From Bacillota bacterium (GTDB lineage Bacteria; Bacillota; Clostridia; Lachnospirales; Lachnospiraceae), in the NCBI GenBank assembly GCA_023408815.1, contig JAEYJO010000002.1, forward strand, positions 1 through 62,978: a stretch of DNA of 62,978 nucleotides, given 5' to 3'. The notes beneath the pieces were generated by a model that worked only from the letters and a program-made list of their open reading frames with translations, searched no databases and was not told the origin of the DNA. A program made the translations under genes and the position numbers. Below, one piece after another: positions 33,753 to 43,126 of the stretch; position 1 is the stretch's first letter, and each line of letters starts with the position of its first letter.

Positions 33753-33992
33753 ATGCGAAAGAAAAATAATTGGACTTGCTTTCTGCTAATCCTCGCAGGT
33801 ATTGTTCTCGGCGGGTTCATTGGAAGCCTTTTTCCGGGTTCGTGGGTTAATTTCGGACAGACCTTCGGTCTTACCAGCCCTTTCATTTTGGATTTGGGAA
33901 TATTGAGCGTCACCTTCGGCCTCACGATAAAAATAACGATAGGAAGTATCATCGGGATTTTTGCCGCCATTGTTATTTATCGCTTTATTTGA
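33753..33992 (+). CDS. DUF4321 small membrane protein
   Basis: A 79-residue two-helix membrane protein matching DUF4321. The first helix is FLLILAGIVLGGFIGSLF, a PF/LDLGILSVTFGLTIKI segment follows, and the second helix is IGSIIGIFAAIVIY. The family is found in clostridia next to maf, radC or the mre genes, as here. TATGGAGG precedes the ATG. Its role is not known; position suggests a link to cell envelope or shape genes. Confidence 0.85.
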   Translation: MRKKNNWTCFLLILAGIVLGGFIGSLFPGSWVNFGQTFGLTSPFILDLGILSVTFGLTIKITIGSIIGIFAAIVIYRFI

Positions 33993-34042
33993 ATTCCTGT
34001 CTTTTCCTTTTGCCCGGAGAGCGCTTGGGAAAGAAGTGTATT

Positions 34043-34744
34043 ATGAACAGCAATCGTCTATTGCAGACAACAGTTACGAACGTGGAAATGCCCTATGAGA
34101 AATTCATGCGCTTAGGTGCCTGCGCCTTGACGGAAGCAGAGCTTCTTGCCATAATTATTCGAACGGGCACTGCGGACAACTCCCCGGTGGAGCTGGGGAA
34201 ACAAGTGCTGGCTCTTCCCTCCGTCAAGGAGAATGGGCTGTGCGGGCTTCATCATGTAACGGTAAAAGAGCTTATGAGTATTAAAGGAATCGGCGAAGTG
34301 AAGGCGGTAAAGATAAAATGCCTTGCGGAGCTTTCCATGCGCATGGCCATGTCCAGAGCCGAAGATAAGCTGCAGTTTTTAAATCCCTCCTCAGTTGCCG
34401 AATATTACATGGAAAAGCTGAGGCATGAGAAGAAGGAGAAGGTAATATTGCTTCTTTTGGATAACCGTTCCTGCCTTTTGGAGGAATGCCTTTTATCCAT
34501 AGGGACGGTGAACACCTCCCTGCTTTCTCCGAGAGAGGTGTTTTTAGCGGCACTGAAGGCAGAAGCCGTCCACCTTATGCTTCTGCACAATCATCCCAGC
34601 GGAGATCCGGCCCCTAGCAGGCAGGATGTTCTCATTACGGACAAAGTGAAGAAGATTGGCAGCATGATCGATATTGTCTTGCTGGACCACATCATCATCG
34701 GAGATAACAAATATATGAGCTTCAAGGAAGCCGGTTTACTATAG
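34043..34744 (+). CDS. radC: RadC family (JAB/MPN) protein
   Basis: A 233-residue RadC protein with an N-terminal helix-hairpin-helix pair (about residues 25-105, EAELLAIIIRTGT and LMSIKGIGEVKAVKIK) and a C-terminal JAB1/MPN metalloprotease-like domain containing HNHPSGDPAPSRQD. The Zn-ligand His pair, Ser and Asp are all present. The ATG at 34043 gives the usual family length; an open frame extends upstream from 33989 without a ribosome site. The old name as a DNA-repair protein is not well supported. It lies directly before mreB, a conserved clostridial order. Confidence 0.9.
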   Translation: MNSNRLLQTTVTNVEMPYEKFMRLGACALTEAELLAIIIRTGTADNSPVELGKQVLALPSVKENGLCGLHHVTVKELMSIKGIGEVKAVKIKCLAELSMRMAMSRAEDKLQFLNPSSVAEYYMEKLRHEKKEKVILLLLDNRSCLLEECLLSIGTVNTSLLSPREVFLAALKAEAVHLMLLHNHPSGDPAPSRQDVLITDKVKKIGSMIDIVLLDHIIIGDNKYMSFKEAGLL

Positions 34745-34760
34745 AAAGGGGTTTGTCGCT

Positions 34761-35771
34761 TTGGGAAACAACGCATTCGGTATTGACTTGGGAACGAGCA
34801 ATATCAAAATCTACAACAAGAGCGATGACAATGTCATAATAGAAAAAAATATGATTGCCATCGAGAATAAGAACACTCTTTTTGCTTACGGAAATTCTGC
34901 TTTTGAAATGTACGAGAAGGCACCTGCCAACATCCATATTTCCTATCCGCTTAGCAACGGCGTAATCGCTGATATTAAGAACATGCAGACTTTGATAAAA
35001 TATTTTATCGGAGATTTGACAAAGGGGAATGTGAAGCCTGCCGATTATTACATCGCGGTGCCCACAGATGTTACGGAAGTGGAAAAGAGGGCTTTTTACG
35101 ATTTAATTAAAGATGCCAATGTAAAATCGCGAAAAATTATGGTAGTAGAGAAAGCGGTGGCCGACGGACTTGGCATGGACATCGACGTAAAGAACTCGCA
35201 GGGTGTACTCGTAGTGAACGTAGGCTATGATACGACAGAAATCTCCATACTTTCTTTGGGAGGAATCGTTCTGAGCAGACTGATCAAGGTGGGCGGGCAG
35301 AAATTTGACGATGCCATCCGCGCTGCGATACGCCGTGAATTCAGCTTGATTATCGGTGGAAAGACGGCAGAAAATGTAAAGATCGCCTTGAAGGATTTGG
35401 AGAAGGCACAGAAGGACGCAGTGGTGTATGGCAGAGATATCGTTACCGGGCTTCCGGTGGAACGTGAGATTCCGACTACCCTTGTGGACGAATCCCTGAA
35501 GGAAAACTTTAATACGATTATTGATAATGTAAAAGTCATTTTGGAAAGAACTCCCCCCGAACTTGCAGCGGATATCTATAAGCACGGAATTTATCTGACT
35601 GGAGGCGCTTCACAGGTAAGTCATCTGGCAGAACTTATGAGCAACGGCACCGGACTTAAGGTTCAGGTTTCCGAAAGCCCCATGACGAGCGTAGCGCTGG
35701 GATTTGCGAAAATCATTAAAGAAGATAATTATAAATCGGTAGCATATGCGATTGAAGGAATGAGCAAATGA
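34761..35771 (+). CDS. mreB: rod-shape determining protein MreB
   Basis: A 336-residue actin-like protein that organises lateral cell-wall synthesis. The phosphate-1 loop is GIDLGTSNIKIY (residues 6-17), the connecting loop contains IDVKNSQGVLVVNVGYDTTEI with the DxGxxT-like site altered to NVGYDT, and the adenosine loop is LTGGASQVSHL near 275. The DxG to NxG change is a departure from most MreB but occurs in paralogues, so this may be an Mbl/MreBH-like copy. The start is a TTG with AAAGGGG upstream. It overlaps mreC by four bases. Confidence 0.92.
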   Translation: MGNNAFGIDLGTSNIKIYNKSDDNVIIEKNMIAIENKNTLFAYGNSAFEMYEKAPANIHISYPLSNGVIADIKNMQTLIKYFIGDLTKGNVKPADYYIAVPTDVTEVEKRAFYDLIKDANVKSRKIMVVEKAVADGLGMDIDVKNSQGVLVVNVGYDTTEISILSLGGIVLSRLIKVGGQKFDDAIRAAIRREFSLIIGGKTAENVKIALKDLEKAQKDAVVYGRDIVTGLPVEREIPTTLVDESLKENFNTIIDNVKVILERTPPELAADIYKHGIYLTGGASQVSHLAELMSNGTGLKVQVSESPMTSVALGFAKIIKEDNYKSVAYAIEGMSK

Positions 35772-36634
35772 GTCCAATCATAAAAAAAAGAGGAGAGAAG
35801 TTTACGTTACCAAGTAAATATCTCCTTTTTATTTTAACAATTCTCTGTGCAGGAACTATTATCCTCACATTCAATACGAATATTTTCAGCGGCCCCTTAA
35901 ATACAGCGGTGGGCTATGTTATTGTGCCTTTTGAACAGGGAATCAGTTTTGTGGGAAAATGGCTGTCGAACCGCACTGAGGAGCTTCAGCAAATTAGGGA
36001 ACTGCTCAGCGAGAATGAGGATCTGAAGGCTCAGATTGACCAGCTCACCATCGATAATACGGAGCTTCAGCAGGACAGATATGAGCTTACCAATTTAAGA
36101 GAGCTGTATAAACTGGGCTCCCAATATGAGGGCTACGAGAAAATCGGAGCCAGAATTATCGCGAGAGATGCCGGTAACTGGTTCCATTCCTTCGTCATCG
36201 ACAAGGGAGAACAGGACGGTATTGTGGTGGACATGAATGTGATGGCGGCAGGCGGTCTGGTGGGACGCATCGTGGATGTAGGGCCTAATTGGGCCAAAGT
36301 GTCCTCGATTATCGCAGACAATTCCAATGTCAGCGGGCAGGTGCTTGCCACCGCGGACAATCTGATCGTATCCGGTGATTTGGAGCTGTATGCGGCTGGC
36401 GTGATCCGCTTCGAACAGCTTGTGGACAGCGCGGATAAGGTGGTAGAGGGCGATAAAATCGTCACCTCCAATATAAGCGATAAATATCTGCCTAACATTT
36501 TAATTGGTTATATCAGCACGCTGAATGTGGATTCTAACAATATCACGAAATCCGGTCTTCTCACTCCTGCTGTGGACTTCGAGCATTTGGAGGAAGTACT
36601 CGTCATATTGGAGCTTAAGCAGACAGTAGATTAA
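35768..36634 (+). CDS. mreC: cell shape-determining protein MreC
   Basis: A 288-residue bitopic membrane protein. One N-terminal helix (residues 19-38) is followed by a coiled coil (about 65-105, rich in Glu, Leu and Gln) and two beta-barrel domains with VMAAGGLVGRIVDVG and the closing VGYIS-like LIGYIST stretch. It links MreB inside the cell to penicillin-binding proteins outside. It starts within the mreB stop (ATGA) and is followed by mreD after 36 bases. Overall length is typical. Confidence 0.94.
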   Translation: MSPIIKKRGEKFTLPSKYLLFILTILCAGTIILTFNTNIFSGPLNTAVGYVIVPFEQGISFVGKWLSNRTEELQQIRELLSENEDLKAQIDQLTIDNTELQQDRYELTNLRELYKLGSQYEGYEKIGARIIARDAGNWFHSFVIDKGEQDGIVVDMNVMAAGGLVGRIVDVGPNWAKVSSIIADNSNVSGQVLATADNLIVSGDLELYAAGVIRFEQLVDSADKVVEGDKIVTSNISDKYLPNILIGYISTLNVDSNNITKSGLLTPAVDFEHLEEVLVILELKQTVD

Positions 36635-36670
36635 CAAGTATTTTCAAAGACGAAGAAAGGAGATGAGCAT

Positions 36671-37189
36671 ATGAAAAGAGCGATAGTGATGGCGTTATTG
36701 ATTTTTGTCTGTTTTTTACTGCAATGTACGGTATTCCCGTCCTTAGCCTTCGGTGGAATCGTTCCCAACCTGTTGATTGTGCTCACTGCGTCCTTCGGTT
36801 TTATGAGAGGAGAACGGAGCGGACTTTTCATCGGATTTTTCAGCGGACTTTTCATCGATGTGTTCTTCGGAGAAGTAATCGGCTTCTATGCTCTGCTCTA
36901 TATGTATATAGGATATACCAACGGGAAGTTCAACCGCATTTTTTATCCGGAAGATATAAAGCTTCCAATCGTGCTCATCATCGGAAGCGATTTGTTTTAT
37001 GGCCTGATATGCTATACACTGTTGTTTTTAATGAGAGCCAGATTCAATATAGGCTATTATTTCAGGCATATTATATTGCCTGAAATCGTTTATACGATCG
37101 TTATTACGATTGTCTTGTATCCCATAATACTTTGGATAAACCGTAAATTGGAAACCAGCGAGAAAAGAGGTGCGAAGAAATTTGTTTAG
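36671..37189 (+). CDS. mreD: rod shape-determining protein MreD
   Basis: A 172-residue integral membrane protein with five hydrophobic helices. The GIVPNLLIVLTASFGFMRGERSGLFIGFFSGLFIDVFFGEVIGFYALLY region matches the MreD signature near residues 27-75 (described here by its ends, GIVPNLL and GFYALLY). It completes the elongasome membrane complex with MreC. AAGGAG precedes the ATG. Its 3' end overlaps the start of the penicillin-binding protein gene by about 20 bases. Confidence 0.93.
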   Translation: MKRAIVMALLIFVCFLLQCTVFPSLAFGGIVPNLLIVLTASFGFMRGERSGLFIGFFSGLFIDVFFGEVIGFYALLYMYIGYTNGKFNRIFYPEDIKLPIVLIIGSDLFYGLICYTLLFLMRARFNIGYYFRHIILPEIVYTIVITIVLYPIILWINRKLETSEKRGAKKFV

Positions 37190-40064
37190 CCGCTTTCAAC
37201 ATCTAAAAGAAAACTTACTGAATGCCGTAAATATACGTTTACTCATACTTTCCGCTCTATTCATCGCGCTGGGTGCGTTAATGGTTTACCGCGTCTTCGA
37301 TCTTCAAATCGTAAAGGGAGAAACCTACCTGAACGATTTCAGACTCAAGACGACGAAAACAAAAAGCCTTGCCAGTACGCGGGGAAATATTTATGACAGA
37401 GACGGAAATTATCTGGCTTATAATGAACTGGCTTATAACGTGACTATCGAAGATGTCTATGAGTCGGGAAGAACAAAAAATGCCAATTTAAACGATACGA
37501 TTTACCGGCTGATTCAGATGATTGAGAAAAATGGAGATAGTGTAGTCAACGATTTCAATATTATTCTCGACAACGACGGCAATTATGCTTTTGCGGTTGA
37601 GGACAGACAGCTCATGCGCTTTCTTGCAGATGTTTACGGCTATACCACCATCGATGAGATGATGGAAAAGGGCTACAAGTATGCGACGAAGACTGCGGCA
37701 GAGGTAGTAAACGATCTGTGCAAGACCGAGCGTTTCGGAATCGGTACCTATACGGATCCCGATGACAGCAAATCCTTTGTGTCGGGGATGGGATATACTA
37801 AGGAAGAGATATTAAAGATTTTGACAATTCGCTATGCATTAAGCACCAACAGCTTTCAAAAATATATCGCTACAACAGTAGCATACAACGTAAGCGAAGA
37901 AACGGTAGCGGTGGTCATGGAAAACACCGACGAGCTGGACGGTGTGGATGTGGCCGAAGATACGGTGAGAAAGTATGTGGACAGCGTTTATTTTTCCCAG
38001 ATTATCGGTTACACAGGCAAGGTGTCGCAGGAGGAGCTTAATACTTTGCAGGAGCAAAACAGCAAGTATGATCTGAACGACACCGTAGGAAAGTCCGGCA
38101 TCGAATATTCCATGGAGGCACAGCTTCAGGGAACTAAGGGCTCTGAGGACGTAGTGGTGGACAATATGGGAAAGGTTATCGAGACCAGCAATCGGGTGGA
38201 ACCCATTGCGGGTAACGATTTGTACCTTACGATCGATAAGGATTTGCAGGAGACGGTTTACGATATTCTGGAATCCAAGCTGGCCAGCATACTTCTTACG
38301 AAGATACGCAATATCAAGGAATACCAGCCGGGGGAAAACTCCTCCAGCAGCGATATACTCATCCCCATCGACGACGTATATTTTGCATTGCTCAACAATA
38401 ATATCATCGATATGAACAATTTCTCAAACAAGTCAGCGGGAGAAAATGAGAAGGCGGTATATGAAAGCTTCCTTGTCAAGAAGGAAGCGGTGATGGATAC
38501 GCTGCGCCAGGAGCTTACGGAGACGAAGACAACGTATAACAACCTGTCCTTGGAGTATCAGGTTTATGAAAGCTTCATTACCTCGATGCTGAATTCTAAT
38601 TCCGTAATTATGGAATCCGAAATTGATAAGTCTGACCCCACGTATAAAGCATGGGCCACGGATGAGGTCATCAGTTTAAGCGAGTACCTTAATTATGTGA
38701 TTTCCAGGAACTGGGTGGATGTGACGAAGCTTGACTTGGATAGTCAGTATTCTAATTCGGATGAAATATATTCTCAGCTTTTAGAGTACATTTTCGAAAA
38801 CATCGATAACAACTCGGGATTTAATAAAAAGATATATAAATATATGATACGTAATAACGATATTTCCGGAAGACAAATTTGCAGCATTCTACTGGAGCAG
38901 AAGCTGGTAGAAGTGGAGGAGGAGGAGCTGGAGCGGTTTAATTCGGGCCTTCTTTCGCCTTATGATTTCATGCTGGAGCGTATAGGAAATCTGGATATCA
39001 CTCCGGCTCAGCTGGCCCTCGATCCGCATTCTGCTTCGTCGGTGGTGACGGATGTCAATACCGGAGAGGTGCTGGCTCTTGTTTCTTATCCCGGATATGA
39101 CAATAACCGAATGGCGAACGGCGTAGATGCGGACTATTTCTCATCTCTGCTAAACGACTTGTCCACACCGATGATCAATTATGCTACTTACCAGAAGACG
39201 GCGCCCGGTTCCACTTTTAAAATGGTGACGGCCACTGCCGGACTCATGGAGGGTGTTATAAATACTTCCAGTACCATTGTGTGTACCGGTACCTTCGACA
39301 AAATCGATCCGCCGCCTCACTGCTGGATATGGCCGAGGGGCAGCCACGGATCGCTGACCGTAGCGGGGGGCATTAAGAATTCCTGCAACAGCTTTTTCTA
39401 TGAGGTAGGCTATAGGCTTGGAACCTTGGGTGACAGATACGTTCCCGATCTGGGCCTCCAAAAACTGACACAATATGCGGATTTGTACGGGCTGACAGAT
39501 ACCTCAGGTGTGGAGATTGAGGAATCCCAGCCTCAGGTATCCGACGAAGATGCGGTTCGTTCCGCCATTGGGCAAGGTACAAATAACTACACCACTGTCG
39601 GACTTGCGCGATACGTTACAACGGTCGCAAACAGTGGAACGTGTTATAATTTAACATTATTGGATAAATTGACGGATCACAATAAAAATACTTTGGAGGA
39701 TTATTCCGCCGAAGTGCGCAATACTATCGATATGGATGCATCCTATTGGGACAGCATTCATTCCGGCATGCGTGCGGTTGTGGAGGCAAAGAGCTATTAC
39801 AGCGGCCTGGGCGTAAATGTTGCCGGAAAGACCGGTACCGCGCAGGAAAGTAAGAGTCGTCCTAACCATGCTTTGTTCGTATGCTATGCTCCTTATGAGA
39901 ATCCCGAAATCGCTATTGCGACGAGAGTGGCCAACGGATATACGTCGGATTATGCGGCGCAGATAGCAAAAGATGTCATTCAGTATTACTATGATCTGGT
40001 GGACCAGGAAGATATAACGGGTACTGCCGAGGTTCTTACCGGCGGCAGCATCAATACGGATTAA
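37170..40064 (+). CDS. mrdA: penicillin-binding protein 2 (elongasome transpeptidase)
   Basis: A class B penicillin-binding protein of up to 964 residues. One N-terminal helix (residues 20-42) is followed by a dimerisation domain (STRGNIYDRDGNYLAYN) and a C-terminal transpeptidase with the active-site Ser in PGSTFKMV, SxN as SCN in GIKNSCNSFFYEVG, and the KTG box AGKTGTAQE. It is about 300 residues longer than typical PBP2. The extra sequence is a long central insertion (about residues 390-610, helical and Asn/Glu-rich) just before the transpeptidase. GTG at 37170 or TTG at 37182 are both possible starts; the ribosome site fits neither perfectly. Confidence 0.92.
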   Translation: MRRNLFSRFQHLKENLLNAVNIRLLILSALFIALGALMVYRVFDLQIVKGETYLNDFRLKTTKTKSLASTRGNIYDRDGNYLAYNELAYNVTIEDVYESGRTKNANLNDTIYRLIQMIEKNGDSVVNDFNIILDNDGNYAFAVEDRQLMRFLADVYGYTTIDEMMEKGYKYATKTAAEVVNDLCKTERFGIGTYTDPDDSKSFVSGMGYTKEEILKILTIRYALSTNSFQKYIATTVAYNVSEETVAVVMENTDELDGVDVAEDTVRKYVDSVYFSQIIGYTGKVSQEELNTLQEQNSKYDLNDTVGKSGIEYSMEAQLQGTKGSEDVVVDNMGKVIETSNRVEPIAGNDLYLTIDKDLQETVYDILESKLASILLTKIRNIKEYQPGENSSSSDILIPIDDVYFALLNNNIIDMNNFSNKSAGENEKAVYESFLVKKEAVMDTLRQELTETKTTYNNLSLEYQVYESFITSMLNSNSVIMESEIDKSDPTYKAWATDEVISLSEYLNYVISRNWVDVTKLDLDSQYSNSDEIYSQLLEYIFENIDNNSGFNKKIYKYMIRNNDISGRQICSILLEQKLVEVEEEELERFNSGLLSPYDFMLERIGNLDITPAQLALDPHSASSVVTDVNTGEVLALVSYPGYDNNRMANGVDADYFSSLLNDLSTPMINYATYQKTAPGSTFKMVTATAGLMEGVINTSSTIVCTGTFDKIDPPPHCWIWPRGSHGSLTVAGGIKNSCNSFFYEVGYRLGTLGDRYVPDLGLQKLTQYADLYGLTDTSGVEIEESQPQVSDEDAVRSAIGQGTNNYTTVGLARYVTTVANSGTCYNLTLLDKLTDHNKNTLEDYSAEVRNTIDMDASYWDSIHSGMRAVVEAKSYYSGLGVNVAGKTGTAQESKSRPNHALFVCYAPYENPEIAIATRVANGYTSDYAAQIAKDVIQYYYDLVDQEDITGTAEVLTGGSINTD

Positions 40065-40123
40065 TCAAAAAGGAATGTGCTTCGGCGCAGGAAAAGCGGC
40101 GCCGAAGCGGAATGGAGATTATA

Positions 40124-40804
40124 ATGAGAAATGCTGTAATTATTAAGAGCTTTCAAAACGGAATATCGGTCTATCTGGATCCGATGCTTCCCTTTGAGGA
40201 GCTTTTGAATGAAATCGCCTTTAAGTTCAAGGAGTCCAACCATTTTTTTAAAGATGCAAAAATGGCTATTTCATTGGAAGGAAGGCATTTATCGGAGGAG
40301 GAAGAACGATACGTACTGGATACTATAATTACTAATTCGGATTTACATATCGTCTGCCTCGTAGGAAAGGACGAGGAGACTAACCAAAATTATTTAAGGG
40401 CTTTGCAGCAATTAGAATATCGAAACAGCGAGCAGGAAAACGACGGCCATTTTTACCGGGGGACCTTGAGAAACGGTCAGATATTAGAGACCGAATCGAG
40501 TATTGTCGTGCTGGGAGATGTTTATCCCGGCAGCGCTATCATTTCCACGAAGGACATCGTTATCCTGGGAGGGCTTTTCGGCAAAGCTTATGCCGGAGGA
40601 AGCGGAAATGAGGGACATTTTGTAGTTGCGCTTGAAATGTCGCCGGAGAAATTAAAAATCGGCGATTTCAAATATAAAAATAACGATAAACAGATAAAGT
40701 GGCCTATTAAACAGAAGGTACAGCCGAAAATTGCTTACGTGAAAAACAACAGAGTTGTGATGGAATCTATAACAAAAGAATTACTGAGCGACCTTACGCT
40801 ATAA
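40124..40804 (+). CDS. minC: septum site-determining protein MinC
   Basis: A 226-residue inhibitor of FtsZ polymerisation. The N-terminal FtsZ-interacting domain (residues 1-95, AVIIKSFQNGISVYLDP) is followed by the C-terminal right-handed beta-helix domain with GTLRNGQILETESSIVVLGDVYPGSAI and KDIVILGGLFGKAYAGG, typical of MinC, which dimerises and binds MinD. ATG at 40124 is chosen because GGAG lies just upstream; an ATG four codons earlier begins on that site. minD follows after 77 bases. Confidence 0.92.
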   Translation: MRNAVIIKSFQNGISVYLDPMLPFEELLNEIAFKFKESNHFFKDAKMAISLEGRHLSEEEERYVLDTIITNSDLHIVCLVGKDEETNQNYLRALQQLEYRNSEQENDGHFYRGTLRNGQILETESSIVVLGDVYPGSAIISTKDIVILGGLFGKAYAGGSGNEGHFVVALEMSPEKLKIGDFKYKNNDKQIKWPIKQKVQPKIAYVKNNRVVMESITKELLSDLTL

Positions 40805-40881
40805 TAATGGGGAATAGGTAAGGCTTATTGTCCGCCCGGACAGGCTTAGTGGACGAAATTATTCATCTTGGAGGAATCGGT

Positions 40882-41673
40882 ATGAGTGAAGTAATTGTCG
40901 TCACATCAGGAAAAGGCGGGGTAGGAAAGACCACCACCTCTGCAAACGTAGGAACGGGTTTGGCAGCCATGGGAAAGAAAGTGGTCCTCATCGATACGGA
41001 CATCGGGCTCAGAAATCTGGATGTCGTCATGGGACTGGAGAACCGGATTGTATATAATCTGGTGGATGTTATCGAAGGAAAGTGCAGGGTAAAGCAGGCG
41101 CTCATCAAGGACAAGCGTCACCAGAGCCTATATCTTATGCCCTCCGCTCAGACGAAGGATAAGACTGCAGTCACGCCTCAGCAAATGATAAAGATGATTC
41201 ATCAGCTGAAGGAGCAGTTCGATTATATCATTCTGGATTGTCCGGCTGGAATCGAACAGGGCTTTCAAAACGCCATAGCCGGCGCAGACAGGGCACTTGT
41301 GGTGACCACACCGGAGGTCTCAGCTATTAGGGACGCCGACAGAATCATCGGCCTTTTGGAGGCCAACGAATTCAAACAAATCGACTTAATTATCAACAGA
41401 ATACGGTACGATATGGTAAAGAGAGGAGATATGATGAGCGCAGCGGACGTGGTGGACATCCTTTCCATTCCTCTTATTGGTATTGTACCGGACGATGAAA
41501 ATGTAGTGATAGCTACCAATCAGGGAGAACCTCTTGTAGGAAATGATACTATGGCAGGGCGCGCGTATCAGAACATATGCGAACGTGTACTCGGCAAAGA
41601 AATCCCCTTTATCGATTTCGAGAAGACGATTTCTTTCTGGACAAGAGTAACTGGTATATTTCACAAAAATTAA
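40882..41673 (+). CDS. minD: septum site-determining ATPase MinD
   Basis: A 263-residue ParA-type ATPase that recruits MinC to the membrane. The deviant Walker A KGGVGKTT lies at residues 11-18, the A' motif VLIDTDIGLRNLDV near 36-49, and the FDYIILDCPAGIE region near 115-127. The C-terminal amphipathic membrane helix reads FIDFEKTISFWTRVTGIF. ATG at 40882 has GGAGG upstream; the open frame continues 18 codons upstream without a ribosome site. minE follows after 12 bases. Confidence 0.95.
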   Translation: MSEVIVVTSGKGGVGKTTTSANVGTGLAAMGKKVVLIDTDIGLRNLDVVMGLENRIVYNLVDVIEGKCRVKQALIKDKRHQSLYLMPSAQTKDKTAVTPQQMIKMIHQLKEQFDYIILDCPAGIEQGFQNAIAGADRALVVTTPEVSAIRDADRIIGLLEANEFKQIDLIINRIRYDMVKRGDMMSAADVVDILSIPLIGIVPDDENVVIATNQGEPLVGNDTMAGRAYQNICERVLGKEIPFIDFEKTISFWTRVTGIFHKN

Positions 41674-41685
41674 GGAGGAGTTTTG

Positions 41686-41949
41686 ATGGGATTCGGAAAT
41701 TTTTTTAAGAGGAAGAGTTCCCGGGAAATAGCCAAGGATAGATTGAAAATATTATTGATATCCGACCGGGTAAACTGCTCTCCGGAAATGATGGACATGA
41801 TAAAAACGGACATCGCAAAGGTCATTTCAAAATACATGAAAATCGATGCAAAAAGCATGGAAATACAAATCACAAAAACGGGAACGAAGGGGCGCATGAA
41901 GACGCCGTCTTTATATGCCAACATTCCGATTATTGATGTGAATAAATAA
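41686..41949 (+). CDS. minE: cell division topological specificity factor MinE
   Basis: An 87-residue MinE. The N-terminal membrane-targeting and anti-MinCD segment (MGFGNFFKRKSSREIAKDRL) is followed by the dimerisation domain with ILLISDRVNCSPEMMDMIK and the closing EIQITKTGTKG strand. A MinCDE set with MinE implies oscillation or topological control of MinCD rather than the DivIVA/MinJ system. The ribosome site AAGGAGGAG fits the ATG at 41686 rather than a TTG one codon earlier. Confidence 0.93.
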   Translation: MGFGNFFKRKSSREIAKDRLKILLISDRVNCSPEMMDMIKTDIAKVISKYMKIDAKSMEIQITKTGTKGRMKTPSLYANIPIIDVNK

Positions 41950-41997
41950 AAAAAGCGGCCCTGAAATAAAAAACGGCCTGGCTTGGAGGGAAAAAAG

Positions 41998-43107
41998 ATG
42001 CTGAAACAATACAGAATACGGGATTATGACTTTAAGCTTGTTATCTTAGTGATTTCCCTCACTGTTATCGGTATTCTAGCAGTGGGCAGTGCAAAAGAAT
42101 CAGTGCAGAAAACGCAGATTGCCGGATTTATACTCGGTTTATTTCTTATGGTCGTAATTTCTCTTTTTGATTATTCTGTGCTGCTTAAGCTGTACTGGCT
42201 CTGTTATCTGGTCAATATCGTTCTTCTCGTGCTGGTTGCCGTGATGGGCGAACTGGTAAACGGGGCCCAGCGATGGGTGGAACTGTTCGGAATTCAGTTT
42301 CAGCCGTCAGAAACTGCGAAAATTTTGTTGATTCTGTTTTACGCACAGTTTATAATGAGACATAGGGAAAAATTGAACACCTTCAAAAATATCGCAATAT
42401 GCTGCCTGCTCATACTTCCTCCGTTGTTTTTGATTTACGAGCAGCCAAATTTATCGACTACGATAGTGCTTGCTGTTGTATTTTGTGTTATTATGTTTGT
42501 AGGCGGTGTTCACTGGAAACTGGTGGCCGGAATATTGGCGGTTACGGTTCCTGCTTTTATCATAGTAATGACCATCGTCCTTCAGCCGGATCAGGATCTG
42601 ATTCAAGGTTATCAGCAGACGCGTATCCTCGCGTGGCTGTATCCGGAGGAGTACGCCACGACAGAGGCTTATCAGCAGTTGAATTCCATTATGGCGATTG
42701 GTTCCGGGCAGCTTCATGGAAAAGGATATAATACGAACGTTATCAGCTCTGTTAAAAATGGCAATTTCATTTCGGAGCCTCAGACGGACTTTATCTTTGC
42801 GGTAATCGGAGAAGAATTTGGCTTCATAGGTACCTGTACTGTAATCGTACTCATCATTCTAATCACCTTGGAATGTATTCTGGTGGCCCGCAGGTCGAAA
42901 GATGTCGCCGGTGCCATTATAGCATCCGGAATGGCCGGACTGATCGGTTTCCAAGGCTTCCTGAATATAGGCGTAACAACGGGACTGCTTCCGAATACGG
43001 GAGTCACACTTCCCTTTGTAAGCTACGGGCTGACATCCCTGGTCAGCTTGTATATAGGAATCGGTTTCGTTTTAAACGTTGGTTTACAATATAAAAATAA
43101 ATATTAA
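41998..43107 (+). CDS. rodA: RodA-family peptidoglycan polymerase (SEDS)
   Basis: A 369-residue SEDS glycosyltransferase with about ten hydrophobic helices. Signatures visible are NGAQRWVELFGIQFQPSE near residues 87-104, the KGYNTN/E segment and FISEPQTDFIFAVIGEEFGFIG near 258-279, and the terminal GLLPNTGVTLPFVSYG (about 327-342). It polymerises glycan strands with the PBP2 encoded upstream. ATG at 41998 has GGAGGG before it. mgsA follows after 19 bases. Confidence 0.94.
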   Translation: MLKQYRIRDYDFKLVILVISLTVIGILAVGSAKESVQKTQIAGFILGLFLMVVISLFDYSVLLKLYWLCYLVNIVLLVLVAVMGELVNGAQRWVELFGIQFQPSETAKILLILFYAQFIMRHREKLNTFKNIAICCLLILPPLFLIYEQPNLSTTIVLAVVFCVIMFVGGVHWKLVAGILAVTVPAFIIVMTIVLQPDQDLIQGYQQTRILAWLYPEEYATTEAYQQLNSIMAIGSGQLHGKGYNTNVISSVKNGNFISEPQTDFIFAVIGEEFGFIGTCTVIVLIILITLECILVARRSKDVAGAIIASGMAGLIGFQGFLNIGVTTGLLPNTGVTLPFVSYGLTSLVSLYIGIGFVLNVGLQYKNKY

Positions 43108-43126
43108 CATAAGAGAGGGTATAACT

